Origin: Deltaproteobacteria bacterium RBG_13_61_14
GTDB taxonomy: Bacteria > RBG-13-61-14
Length of the DNA: 29,877 bases
Assembly: GCA_001797815.1 (NCBI GenBank)
Contig: MGQK01000072.1
Span: 8,216-38,092 of the forward strand
Reading direction: 5' to 3'
Under the pieces are notes generated by a model that worked only from the letters and a program-made list of their open reading frames with translations, did not search any database and had not been told where the DNA came from. Made by a program: the position numbers and the translations under genes. Of the stretch, positions 1 through 6,909 are shown in pieces (the first letter of the stretch is position 1; the number at the start of each line of letters is the position of its first letter).

Positions 1-600
1 TGGACTGGGGAGGCCGCGGGTGGGGATATCGAGCACCAGCGGCACCGGGATCTCGCGGAAGCGGGGAGGTTCGCCGAGCAGCCGGCCCTGGGAGTCGAAT
101 TCCAGGTAGGCGGGCCGCCGGCCGAGCTCGATCAGGGTGCTGATGTATTCGCGGCCGTGGATGCCGTCGCGGGTCGGGCGCACGATCTCGGACATGTCGG
201 TCCAGATCGAGTCGAAGCCCGGCCCGGAAAAGGGTCCGCGGTAGCCGGCGCCGGAAACCGGGATCGCGCCGGTCTCGGCCTGCTTCCAGATGTTGGCGAT
301 GATTTCCGGTTTCCAATAGTCGTCACCCAGGCGGTCATACTCGGGGTTGCGGATGCGGCTTAGGATATTCTTCTTGCACTCCTGGACGCAGCGCAGGCAG
401 TTCACGCACAGGGCGTCGCCGCTATCCACCGCCTGGCCGGGATCGAACCGGCGCTTGCCGAAAACGTTATACACGCAGGAGGTGCGCTTGACGCATTTCA
501 GGCAGCCCAGGCAGCCCTCGTCCTCCAACGAGGCGAACCGCGCCACGGGCGGGAACCGGGGAGGGGCGGTCTTGACCGAAATCTGGTATTTTTTCGGCAT
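1..600 (-). CDS. Archaeal-type glutamate synthase, ferredoxin/FMN subunit (N-terminal part, cut by window edge)
   Basis: This is the first 200 codons of a gene running off the left edge. The product starts MPKKYQISVK and carries two ferredoxin-like cysteine clusters: Cys30, 33, 36 and 42, then Cys65, 68, 71 and 75 (CVNCLRCVQEC). After these comes the segment GPGFDSIWTDMSEIVRPTRDG and HGREYIS, which I recognise as the start of the FMN-binding glutamate synthase domain of archaeal-type GOGAT. Such enzymes convert 2-oxoglutarate plus glutamine-derived ammonia to glutamate using reduced ferredoxin or a partner flavoprotein. It begins 17 bases after the metF stop, so it is probably the last visible gene of the same transcript. 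With glutamine synthetase upstream it would complete the GS-GOGAT cycle. The catalytic FMN and 3Fe-4S regions lie outside the window. No strong ribosome binding site is visible, so translational coupling to metF is likely. Confidence 0.85.
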   Translation of the reverse strand, partial: MPKKYQISVKTAPPRFPPVARFASLEDEGCLGCLKCVKRTSCVYNVFGKRRFDPGQAVDSGDALCVNCLRCVQECKKNILSRIRNPEYDRLGDDYWKPEIIANIWKQAETGAIPVSGAGYRGPFSGPGFDSIWTDMSEIVRPTRDGIHGREYISTLIELGRRPAYLEFDSQGRLLGEPPRFREIPVPLVLDIPTRGLPSP

Positions 601-617
601 CTTGTTAACTTTCGGGG

Positions 618-1568
618 TCAGGCCCCAATGTTAAGTACGGGCCGGGGTAGCAATTCCGCGGCCGAGATGATCTCGGGCAGCACTTCTTCGTTCTCGATCG
701 CCTGGAGATGCACGCCCCGGATGCCGGGGATGACCCGGACCGCCTCGATCAGTTCCTGGGCGATCATTTTCCCCTCGCTCGCCGGGTTCACGGCGGCGCG
801 CAGGCGGCGGATCAGCTCCTCCGGCACTTCCACCCCGGGCACCTTCTCGTTCAGATACTGGAGCATCCGGGCGGAACGGGGCACGATGATCCCGGCCAGG
901 ATCGCGATTTGATCGCAAAGCCCCATCTCCCGGGCCTTGGCCACCTGCGCGGCAAAGCGCGGCACGTCGTAAACCGCCTGGGTCTGGATGAAGTCGGCGC
1001 CGGCCGCGACCTTCTTGGCCAGCCGGAGCACCCGGAAGGCCTCGGGCGGGGCGAGCGGCGACCAGGCCGCGCCGATGAAAAAGCGGGCCGGCTCCGCGAT
1101 CGGGTCTCCGCTCTCCTGCACCTGCTCGCCCAGGCCCTTGAGGATGGCAAGGAGTTGGATCGAGTCCACGTCATAGACGTGCTTGGCGCCGGGGTGGCCG
1201 TTGAGCTTGCCGGAGGCGCTCGCCTGCTGATGATCGCCGGAAAGGCAGAGGCAGTTCTTGATGCCCAGCGCCGAGGCGCCGAGCAGGTCGGACTGGAGCG
1301 CGATCCGGTTGCGGTCGCGGACAGTCATCTGCATGACCGGTTCCAGGCCGGCCTCCAGCAGGAGCCTGGCGCCGGCGATGCTGGACATGCGCACCACTGC
1401 GGTCTGGTTGTCGGTGACGTTGTAGGCGTCGGCCACGCCGGAGAGGAGCTCGGCCTTGCGCCGAACGGCCGCGGCGTTGGGTCCGCGGGGCGGGCCCACT
1501 TCCACGGTCACCGCGAAGTGCCCGGCCGCGAGCACGCGCTCGAGCCGGCTGCCGGCCCGCTCGGTCAT
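618..1568 (-). CDS. metF: Methylenetetrahydrofolate reductase
   Basis: A 316-residue protein of the MetF TIM-barrel family, which reduces 5,10-methylene-THF to 5-methyl-THF in the cytoplasm. The N-terminal strand FAVTVEVGPPRG, the NVTDNQ segment, the MQMTVRDRNR segment and the LCLSGDH motif are typical of the Wood-Ljungdahl-type short MetF. It lacks the C-terminal extension of eukaryotic enzymes. The start codon overlaps the metV stop by four bases (ATGA). In acetogens and many Desulfobacterota, MetF works as a complex with MetV, and electrons arrive through further iron-sulfur subunits; the upstream MvhD-like gene fits this. The role could be methyl-branch carbon oxidation/fixation or methionine methyl supply; the metV partner favours the former. 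Confidence 0.93.
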   Translation of the reverse strand: MTERAGSRLERVLAAGHFAVTVEVGPPRGPNAAAVRRKAELLSGVADAYNVTDNQTAVVRMSSIAGARLLLEAGLEPVMQMTVRDRNRIALQSDLLGASALGIKNCLCLSGDHQQASASGKLNGHPGAKHVYDVDSIQLLAILKGLGEQVQESGDPIAEPARFFIGAAWSPLAPPEAFRVLRLAKKVAAGADFIQTQAVYDVPRFAAQVAKAREMGLCDQIAILAGIIVPRSARMLQYLNEKVPGVEVPEELIRRLRAAVNPASEGKMIAQELIEAVRVIPGIRGVHLQAIENEEVLPEIISAAELLPRPVLNIGA

Positions 1569-2236
1569 GGCCGCAGGTCCTCCCGCAACACCCGTTTCGG
1601 CCCGCCGTGAAGCGAATTACTCCAGTTCTTGGCCGGCCTAAATTCCAGGAGCTTGTCCAGTTGGCCCCGGGCCTCGGCTCGCTTTACGATCTGATACCAG
1701 ACACACTCCAGGTTCTCGTCCACTTCGCACTTGCCGTCCTTGCGGGTGCCGCCGCAGGGACCGTTCTGCAGGCTCTTGGCGCAGCGCGCCACCGGGCAGA
1801 TCCCGAAGGTCTCGCCCAGCCCGCAATCCCCGCAGGCCTGGCAACGGGCAAGCCACAGACCCGGCTCTTCCCGGATGGCCAAGGCCGTGGTGTTGACGCC
1901 CGGGTAAACCGGGACTTCGGAGTAGCGCTCGGCCACCGCCTGGATGCCGATGCCGCAAGCGATACTGAGCACCGCGTCCACCTGGGGAATCAACGGAGCC
2001 AACTCTTCCACAAACTCCCACTCGCACTGGCGCTCGAGCGTGCGGGTGACTACTTCCGCCGGGTGGCCCTCCTTATGCAAGGCCATGCGCAAAAGCGGCG
2101 CCAGGGTCTCCACTTCCTTCTCCCCGCCGGCCGCGCACTCGGCCACGCAGGTGGCGCAGCCGACCAACAGAATCTTTTTGTGGCCCCGAAGTTTTGCCGT
2201 CAGCTCGGAGAGGGGTTTCCATTCCGCGATAATCAT
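1565..2236 (-). CDS. metV: MetV-type methylenetetrahydrofolate reductase C-terminal/iron-sulfur subunit
   Basis: A 223-residue cysteine-rich protein of the MetV family (methylene-tetrahydrofolate reductase C-terminal domain). The N-terminal half has LLVGCATCVAEC (Cys27, Cys30, Cys34) in a nucleotide-fold-like context. The C-terminal half has CQACGDC, GICPVARC, NGPCGG and a further pair, the usual signature that binds iron-sulfur clusters and zinc. Known MetV proteins sit next to MetF, stabilise it and pass electrons to its flavin. Both ends overlap neighbours by four bases, metF downstream and the MvhD-like gene upstream, so the three are certainly one operon and probably made in fixed stoichiometry. 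Confidence 0.9.
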   Translation of the reverse strand: MIIAEWKPLSELTAKLRGHKKILLVGCATCVAECAAGGEKEVETLAPLLRMALHKEGHPAEVVTRTLERQCEWEFVEELAPLIPQVDAVLSIACGIGIQAVAERYSEVPVYPGVNTTALAIREEPGLWLARCQACGDCGLGETFGICPVARCAKSLQNGPCGGTRKDGKCEVDENLECVWYQIVKRAEARGQLDKLLEFRPAKNWSNSLHGGPKRVLREDLRP

Positions 2237-2694
2237 GGGATCCTCTCTCCCTTCATCGGGTTGGGTCCCAGCGGCCGCACGGCATGGGCGCGTTTCTCGG
2301 CCAGGAGCAGCAACTGGAGCCCGGAGAAATGGAGGCCGCGCTCCATGCCCAGCCGCTCAGCGCCCAGGCCGATCTCCCGGAGATAGCCGCGCGCGTGCTC
2401 GATTCGTCTCTCCGCCTGGAGGTTACCCAACAGCCGCTGGCACTGCTGATAAGGACAGCCCACCACCTGCACGCCGTCCGCGCCTTCGGCTAAAAGCTTG
2501 AGCAAGTGAGACTCTTCCACCTTGCTGGTGCAGGGCATCATCACCAGCTTGGCTGCGAAGCGCGAGGTGGCCTTGGCGGCAATGAAGAGGTCGGCCTCTT
2601 CTTCCACGCAACGCCGGCAGTAAAGCAAGATGATTTCCGGCTTGAAGCCGCTCTGGAGGTCTTCCCGCGTCATCTCGGTTCTCGGTTCCATCAT
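2233..2694 (-). CDS. MvhD/FlpD-like hydrogenase iron-sulfur subunit
   Basis: A 153-residue protein of the MvhD family (methyl-viologen-reducing hydrogenase delta subunit). The opening strand PEIILLYCRRC carries Cys26 and Cys29 where most members have CNWC or CxxC. Later cysteines occur in MMPCTSKV and VVGCPYQQC, the usual pattern for a 2Fe-2S cluster. MvhD proteins connect an electron donor with HdrA flavoproteins, and in acetogen-type clusters they are coupled with MetFV. No HdrA is visible here; it may lie beyond the left edge or elsewhere. The ATGA overlap with metV ties it to the methylene-THF reductase complex. The donor (NADH, ferredoxin or other) cannot be read from this sequence. Confidence 0.85.
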   Translation of the reverse strand: MMEPRTEMTREDLQSGFKPEIILLYCRRCVEEEADLFIAAKATSRFAAKLVMMPCTSKVEESHLLKLLAEGADGVQVVGCPYQQCQRLLGNLQAERRIEHARGYLREIGLGAERLGMERGLHFSGLQLLLLAEKRAHAVRPLGPNPMKGERIP

Positions 2695-2749
2695 CCTTTT
2701 CCGTTCTCACGCCACCAACATCGCTTCCCTGATTCACGCCCCTCCCTGC

Positions 2750-3052
2750 CTACTTTCCCTCGCAAAAACTTTTGGCATAATCGAGGTAGTGCTTGAGCAA
2801 CCACATTTTTTCCAGGAATTCCGGCCAGCCGCACTTGGGTTTGAAGCCTTTCGCCGCCTCGGGTGTCACCAGGCAGCCATGGGTCACGGTGCCCTCGAAC
2901 TCATTCCAGACGTCACCCCAGGTGTCCAGGGCATTTTGCAGGACCGAAGCGTTGACGTTTCGGAAATGCCGGAGCTTCGTTTCAGGCCGAAACGCTTGGA
3001 AATTTGATGACTCTTCCCCGGTGCTCGAAATAATCTTGAATTTCCTGGTCAT
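2750..3052 (-). CDS. Small conserved-looking protein of unknown function downstream of glnA
   Basis: A 100-residue, soluble, probably cytoplasmic protein beginning MTRKFKIISSTGEESS. I do not recognise a named domain. It has a charged N-terminal half, then VTHGCLVTPEAAKGFKPKCGWPEF and a helical C-terminus ending in SFCEGK. Three cysteines (in HGCLV, PKCGW and SFCEG) could bind a metal or cluster, but they form no standard motif. I chose the internal ATG because GAGG lies eight bases upstream; an in-frame ATG at 3106, also preceded by GGAGG, would add 18 unremarkable residues. It sits between glnA and the MvhD-like gene, so a role linked to nitrogen assimilation or the reductase complex is possible but is inference only. 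Confidence 0.7.
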   Translation of the reverse strand: MTRKFKIISSTGEESSNFQAFRPETKLRHFRNVNASVLQNALDTWGDVWNEFEGTVTHGCLVTPEAAKGFKPKCGWPEFLEKMWLLKHYLDYAKSFCEGK

Positions 3053-3106
3053 GATGGAAACCTCGCTTTCTACTGTAGAGGTTCTCTCCTTACCGTTCTC
3101 GTTCAT

Positions 3107-3147
3107 AGGCCTCCAGCCTCATGCCTCATGCCGCAAGCCTCTTCTCC
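3107..3147. repeat. Short degenerate repeat between glnA and the small ORF
   Basis: The 41-base gap after the glnA stop contains the near-tandem units AGCCTCATGCCTCATGCCGC and AAGCCTC. It resembles the other low-complexity intergenic fillers in this window (6586-6615, 17175-17275) in style but not in sequence. It also contributes the ribosome-binding-like GGAGG in front of the alternative upstream start of the small gene. Confidence 0.4.
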
Positions 3148-4560
3148 TCAGCAATCAAAGTAGAGCGCGAACTCCCACGGCGTCGGCCGCATCCGGACCG
3201 GGTTCACCTCCGACCGCATCTTGTACTCGATCCAGGTGTCAATCACGTCCGGGGTGAAGACATCGCCCTTGAGCAGGAACTCGTGGTCTTTCTCCAGCGC
3301 ACCCAAAGCTTCTTCCAGGCTCCCGGGCGTGCTGGGCACGCCTTTCAGCTCCTCGGGGCTTAAGCCGTAGATGTCTTTATCCAGCGGGTTACCCGCCGGC
3401 AGCTTTTTCTGGATCCCGTCCAGCCCGGCCATTAGCATCGCGGCAAAGGCGAGGTAGCCGTTGCAGGAGCCATCGGGGAATCGGATCTCGACGCGCTTGG
3501 CCTTGGGATCGGCGCTATACATGGGGATCCGCAGCGCCGCGGAGCGGTTGCGGCTGGAATAGGCCAGGTTGATCGGTGCCTCGAAGCCCGGAACCAAGCG
3601 CCGGTAAGAGTTGGTGGTCGGGCAGGTGAAGGCGCAGACCGCCGGCGCGTGCTTGATCACCCCGCCGATGAAGTGGAGCGCCAGGGTGCTCAAGCCGCCG
3701 TACTCGCCGCCGGCGAACAAGGGCTTGCCGTCCTTCCAGATCGAGCAGTGCACGTGCATGCCCGAACCGTTGTCGCCGAGGATGGGCTTGGGCATGAAGG
3801 TCACGGTCTTGCCGTTTTTTCGGGCCACGTTCTTGAGCAGGTATTTGAACCACATCAGGTTGTCGCCCATCTTCACCAGGGGCGCGAAGCGCATGTCAAT
3901 CTCGCCCTGGCCGGCCGTGGCCACCTCGTGGTGCTGGGCCTCGATCTCGATTCCTACCGCCTGCAGGACCAGGACCATTTCCGTGCGCAAGTCCTGGAGC
4001 GAGTCGGTGGGCGGCGCCGGGAAGTAGCCTTCCTTATACCGAGGCTTGTAGCCCAGGTTCGGCTTTTCTTCGCGGCCGCTGTTCCAGAAGCCCTCGCTCG
4101 AGTCAATGCAATGGAAGCTGCTATGCTCATCCTGGGAAAAGCGGACGTCATCAAAGATGAAGAACTCGGCCTCCGGCCCGAAGTAGGCGGTGTCGCCGAT
4201 CCCGGCGCTCTGGAGGTATTTTTCGGCCTTGCGGGCAATGTTGCGGGGGTCGCGGGTGTAGGCCTCCTTGGTGACCGGGTCCACGATGTTGCAGATCAGG
4301 CTCAAGGTCGGGTGCTTCATCACTGGGTCCATCACCGTGGTTTCCGCATCCGGCACCACCAGCATGTCGCTGGCGTGGATCGGCTGCCAGCCCCGGATGC
4401 TGGAGCCGTCAAAACCGAAGCCTTCCTCAAAGGACGATTCCTTGAGCTGGTCTATGGGCACCGAGAAATGCTGCCACAGGCCCGGAAAGTCCATGAACTT
4501 GAGGTCCAACATGATCGCTCCGTTTTTCTTCGCAAACTCAAGCACCTCTTTTGGTTTCAT
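3148..4560 (-). CDS. glnA: Glutamine synthetase, type I
   Basis: A 470-residue type I glutamine synthetase, which makes glutamine from glutamate, ammonia and ATP as a cytoplasmic dodecamer. Visible signatures are FDGSSIRGW near residue 50, the GPEAEFF metal ligand segment, [24 protein letters not shown] and the ATP/glutamate-binding NRSAALRIP and [13 protein letters not shown] segments. The adenylylation loop [10 protein letters not shown] has Tyr398 at the position of E. coli Tyr397, so adenylyltransferase control is plausible (GSI-beta type). Length matches the family. The gene has a sigma54 promoter about 105 bases upstream and follows amt, giving an ammonia uptake-to-glutamine route with the P-II sensor in the same direction. 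Confidence 0.97.
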   Translation of the reverse strand: MKPKEVLEFAKKNGAIMLDLKFMDFPGLWQHFSVPIDQLKESSFEEGFGFDGSSIRGWQPIHASDMLVVPDAETTVMDPVMKHPTLSLICNIVDPVTKEAYTRDPRNIARKAEKYLQSAGIGDTAYFGPEAEFFIFDDVRFSQDEHSSFHCIDSSEGFWNSGREEKPNLGYKPRYKEGYFPAPPTDSLQDLRTEMVLVLQAVGIEIEAQHHEVATAGQGEIDMRFAPLVKMGDNLMWFKYLLKNVARKNGKTVTFMPKPILGDNGSGMHVHCSIWKDGKPLFAGGEYGGLSTLALHFIGGVIKHAPAVCAFTCPTTNSYRRLVPGFEAPINLAYSSRNRSAALRIPMYSADPKAKRVEIRFPDGSCNGYLAFAAMLMAGLDGIQKKLPAGNPLDKDIYGLSPEELKGVPSTPGSLEEALGALEKDHEFLLKGDVFTPDVIDTWIEYKMRSEVNPVRMRPTPWEFALYFDC

Positions 4561-4665
4561 GGCCGAATTACCCCTTCTTCTTTTCAGTCAATTTCCACTT
4601 TTGCTGGTGCAAGGGACCAGATTAAACACAACAGAACTAACATTTTTGTCATCGAGATAAAGCAA

Positions 4666-4681
4666 AGCAAACAATGTGCCG
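4666..4681 (-). promoter_or_regulatory. Sigma54 (-24/-12) promoter of glnA
   Basis: Read on the minus strand, the site is CGGCACATTGTTTGCT. It matches the sigma54 consensus TGGCAC-N5-TTGCW at every invariant base, with GG and GC separated by exactly 10 bases. Only the first consensus base differs. Transcription would start near 4655, giving a leader of about 95 bases before glnA. Sigma54 control of glnA under nitrogen limitation is well known, and a sigma54 activator is encoded at 6910-8484, making it the obvious candidate regulator. Confidence 0.8.
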
Positions 4682-4768
4682 AAATCAATACCAATAATAA
4701 ACTTGTTATAAATCATCAGGTTGACCAAAATATCTGGTAATTTTTATGCCTTACTTTCATACCAATTT

Positions 4769-4810
4769 GTAGAATGTAAATTGTAAAATTCTACCCAATG
4801 GTAGCTTTTT
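4769..4810. terminator. Weak hairpin region between amt and glnA with two mutually exclusive pairings
   Basis: In the AT-rich 300-base gap between amt and glnA, GTAGAAT (4769-4775) can pair with ATTCTAC (4788-4794). Alternatively CTACC (4791-4795) can pair with GGTAG (4800-4804), which is followed by CTTTTT on the plus strand. The two helices share the CTAC segment. It may be a weak terminator or antiterminator after amt, but the stems are only 5-7 base pairs. Apart from this and the sigma54 site the gap shows no other feature. Confidence 0.3.
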
Positions 4811-4859
4811 AATAGCCATTCCGAGGTCCAGAGAAAAATCCAATGTCTTTCATCACCCC

Positions 4860-6188
4860 TCAGAAGTTGTAACCACGCTCGTCATGCAAGGAGACATCCA
4901 GACCTTCGGTTTCTTCTTCCGGGTTGACCCGCAGCCCGAGCAGGGCCTTGACCCCTTGAAGAATGATAAAAGTGCCCAGGGCGGAATAGGCCAGGGTGGC
5001 GACCGCGCCGAGGAATTGGACCGGTAGTTGGCGGGCGAAGGTCATTCCCTGCTGGAAGCCGCCGAGCAGGGGCGAGGCAAACAGTCCGGTCAGAATCACG
5101 CCGAGGAACCCGCCCACGCCGTGGACGCCAAAGGCATCGAGGGCATCGTCATAGCCGAACCGCCGCTTCAGACTGGAAGCTCCCCACTGGCAGGCGATCC
5201 CGGCCACGATGCCCATGCCGAGCGCGCCGACCGGGCCCACGAAACCGGAGCCGGGAGTTACCAGGGCCAGACCCGCGACCGCGCCGCTGACAATGCCGAG
5301 CACGCTGGGCTTGCCGTGCTTGATCCATTCCATGAACATCCAACTCAAGGCGGCGGCGGCGCCGGCGATATGGGTCGCGACCATGGCCGCGCTGGCCACC
5401 CCGTTGGCGGCAAGGGCGCTCCCCGCGTTAAAGCCGAACCACCCCACCCAGAGCATGGAGGCTCCGACCACGCACAAGGTCATGCTGTGGGGCGGCATGG
5501 GGGTGGCCGGGTAGCCCTTGCGCTTTCCGAGCACGAGCGCGCTGACCAGGCCGGCCACTCCCGCGCTGATATGCACCACCATGCCTCCGGCAAAGTCGAG
5601 CGCGCCCATTTGATTGAGCCAGCCGTCCGGGCCCCAGACCCAGTGGGCGATGGGCGCATAGACCAGCACGAGCCACAGGCCGGTGAAGAGGAGGACCGCG
5701 GAGAATTTCATGCGCTCGGCGAAAGCGCCGATGATGAGGGCCGGGGTGATGATGGCAAAGGTCATCTGGAACATGGAAAAGAGGGCTTCGGGAATGGAGC
5801 CGTTCTGGGCGGTGCGGCCGATGTGGAAGAGAAACATTTTTGAAAGTCCGCCTAAAAAGCCGGAGCCCGAATCAAACACCAGGCTATAAACCCCGACCAG
5901 CCAGAGGATCGAGACCAGGCAGGTGATGGCAAAGCATTGCATGAGCACGCTGAGCACGTTCTTGGCCCGGACCAGTCCGCCGTAGAAGAGGGCAAGCCCG
6001 GGGATGGTCATGAAGAGGACGAGGGCGGTGGCGACCAGCATCCAGGCGGTGTCGCCGGAGTCGAGCGCGGACTGAGCTTGCGCCCAGGAAAGCGCGGGAG
6101 CCAAAAGAGTGAACAGTGCACAGTAAACAGTGCACAATAATTTCAAGAACCCTAAACCAGGCCTTCTATTTTTCCGATTGAGCTTCAT
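4860..6188 (-). CDS. amt: Ammonium transporter (Amt family)
   Basis: A 442-residue Amt/MEP/Rh channel for ammonium uptake across the inner membrane. After an N-terminal signal peptide ending near SWAQA come about eleven membrane segments. The conserved DTAWMLVATALVLFMT start, the FYGGLVRAKN segment, the FAIITPALIIGAFAER gate region, the first pore histidine in FAGGMVVHISAG and the second in VHGVGGFLG are all present. The cytoplasmic tail is short. The start at 6188 is preceded by GAGGAG at good spacing; longer in-frame starts would read through the P-II gene end. The signal peptide hydrophobic core (LLCTVYCALFTLL, residues 17-29) is encoded by a repeat also found upstream of the P-II gene, which is unusual. 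P-II lies 34 bases upstream, the standard pairing in which P-II gates the channel. Confidence 0.95.
   Translation of the reverse strand: MKLNRKNRRPGLGFLKLLCTVYCALFTLLAPALSWAQAQSALDSGDTAWMLVATALVLFMTIPGLALFYGGLVRAKNVLSVLMQCFAITCLVSILWLVGVYSLVFDSGSGFLGGLSKMFLFHIGRTAQNGSIPEALFSMFQMTFAIITPALIIGAFAERMKFSAVLLFTGLWLVLVYAPIAHWVWGPDGWLNQMGALDFAGGMVVHISAGVAGLVSALVLGKRKGYPATPMPPHSMTLCVVGASMLWVGWFGFNAGSALAANGVASAAMVATHIAGAAAALSWMFMEWIKHGKPSVLGIVSGAVAGLALVTPGSGFVGPVGALGMGIVAGIACQWGASSLKRRFGYDDALDAFGVHGVGGFLGVILTGLFASPLLGGFQQGMTFARQLPVQFLGAVATLAYSALGTFIILQGVKALLGLRVNPEEETEGLDVSLHDERGYNF
6112..6136. repeat. AACAGTGCACA tandem repeat inside the amt signal-peptide region
   Basis: Two copies of AACAGTGCACA occur at 6112-6122 and 6126-6136 and are translated in amt as part of the signal-peptide core. 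A related CAGTGCAC-rich stretch lies at 6586-6615 upstream of the P-II gene. This looks like a mobile or slippage-derived filler that has become coding. Confidence 0.65.
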
Positions 6189-6222
6189 CTTGCATCTCCT
6201 CAGTAGTGGAACCGGTTCACCG

Positions 6223-6561
6223 CTAAATCGCGTCCGGTCCGGTTTCGCCGGTGCGGATGCGCAACGCCTCTTCCAGGCTGAGCACAAAGATCTTGCCGTC
6301 GCCGATGTTGCCGGTCTTGGCCGCGGCGGCGATGGCCTGGACGGCTTTTTCGGTCAGGTCAGAGTTGACCGCGACCAGGATCATGATCTTGGGCAAAAAC
6401 TCGATCTGGTATTCGGCCCCCCGGTATTTCTCGGTATGGCCCTTCTGCCGGCCATAGCCCTTGACCTCGAGGGCGGTCATGCCGCCGATGCCCAGACCGG
6501 TCAACTCTTGGTGGACCTCATCGAGCTTATTCGGCTTGATCATGGCCAAAATCAGTTTCAT
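6223..6561 (-). CDS. glnK: P-II nitrogen regulatory protein
   Basis: A 112-residue P-II protein, a cytoplasmic trimer that senses 2-oxoglutarate, ATP/ADP and, through uridylylation, glutamine. It starts MKLILAMIKP. The T-loop YRGAEYQIEFLPK contains Tyr51, the uridylylation site, and the C-terminal IGDGKIFVLSLEEALRIRTGE is the family's nucleotide-binding signature. The start at 6561 is fixed by AAGGAG eight bases upstream; the reading frame stays open further 5' but that part is not P-II. The gene lies directly before amt, so GlnK is the more likely identity than GlnB, although sequence alone does not separate them. It probably blocks Amt when nitrogen is plentiful and may contact the NifA-family regulator. 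Confidence 0.95.
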   Translation of the reverse strand: MKLILAMIKPNKLDEVHQELTGLGIGGMTALEVKGYGRQKGHTEKYRGAEYQIEFLPKIMILVAVNSDLTEKAVQAIAAAAKTGNIGDGKIFVLSLEEALRIRTGETGPDAI

Positions 6562-6585
6562 GTTCGATCTCCTTTCTGCTTGAAA

Positions 6586-6615
6586 GCAGTGCACGGTGCA
6601 CAGTGCATAGTGAAG
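6586..6615. repeat. CAGTGCAC-type degenerate repeat upstream of the P-II gene
   Basis: The stretch is built from imperfect units of CAGTGCACGGTGCACAGTGC type and lies between the P-II ribosome binding site and an upstream gene remnant. It is the same family as the repeat inside the amt signal peptide. It contains overlapping GTGCAC palindromes. Confidence 0.55.
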
Positions 6616-6626
6616 AGTTTTCGAGG

Positions 6627-6780
6627 TTAAGGTTCCTTGGGCAGGAATCGCTTCAAGTCCATGTCCACGTCGAGGCGGATCGTGAACAACCCGTTGGGAT
6701 ACGGGTTCAAATCGGTCTCGTTGAACCACACCCTGCCCAGGAACAAGTCCACGGACTTGGTATAACAAGTCTTGTGCCAA
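6627..6780 (-). pseudogene. C-terminal remnant of an unidentified gene (possibly an envelope protein)
   Basis: A reading frame with no start codon encodes a protein-like tail including WFNETDLNPYPNGLFTIRL and DVDMDLKRFLPKEP, followed by a TAA stop at 6627-6629. An in-frame TGA lies about 35 bases 5' of the fragment. The amino-acid texture, alternating and aspartate/asparagine-rich, resembles a folded protein rather than random translation, but I cannot name the family. Because porin-like genes sometimes sit next to amt in this group, an envelope protein is one possibility. It is 65 bases 5' of the P-II gene and would be transcribed with it. Confidence 0.4.
6764..6779 (-). promoter_or_regulatory. 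Sigma54-like promoter upstream of the P-II/amt genes (imperfect -12)
   Basis: Minus-strand TGGCACAAGACTTGTT has a perfect -24 element (TGGCAC) and correct spacing, but GT instead of GC at -12. If active it would start transcription near 6752, through the gene remnant into the P-II gene and amt. A 12-base perfect palindrome, GCCAAGCTTGGC (6776-6787), overlaps the -24 element and could be an operator or chance. Confidence 0.4.
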
Positions 6781-6909
6781 GCTTGGCATAGGTTAAAAAT
6801 AAATTTTCAACCTATTGATTTATTGAAGATAATTACTGATGGGAAAAGATAGAGAAATAATTTTATGATGATAAAAAAGATACCTGTTGGTTGGAATGGC
6901 TGACTAATT

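Noticed and set aside
611-625. GGGGTCAGGCCCC palindrome between metF and GOGAT as an operator
   Set aside because: It overlaps the metF stop codon and is short and GC-rich; no second site supports regulation.
708-1610. Long plus-strand open frame opposite metF
   Set aside because: It is the antisense shadow of a clear gene; rich in His, Arg and Gly with no domain. High G+C makes such open antisense frames common here.
3649-4740. 363-codon plus-strand frame opposite glnA
   Set aside because: Antisense of glnA, no recognisable protein and no ribosome binding site.
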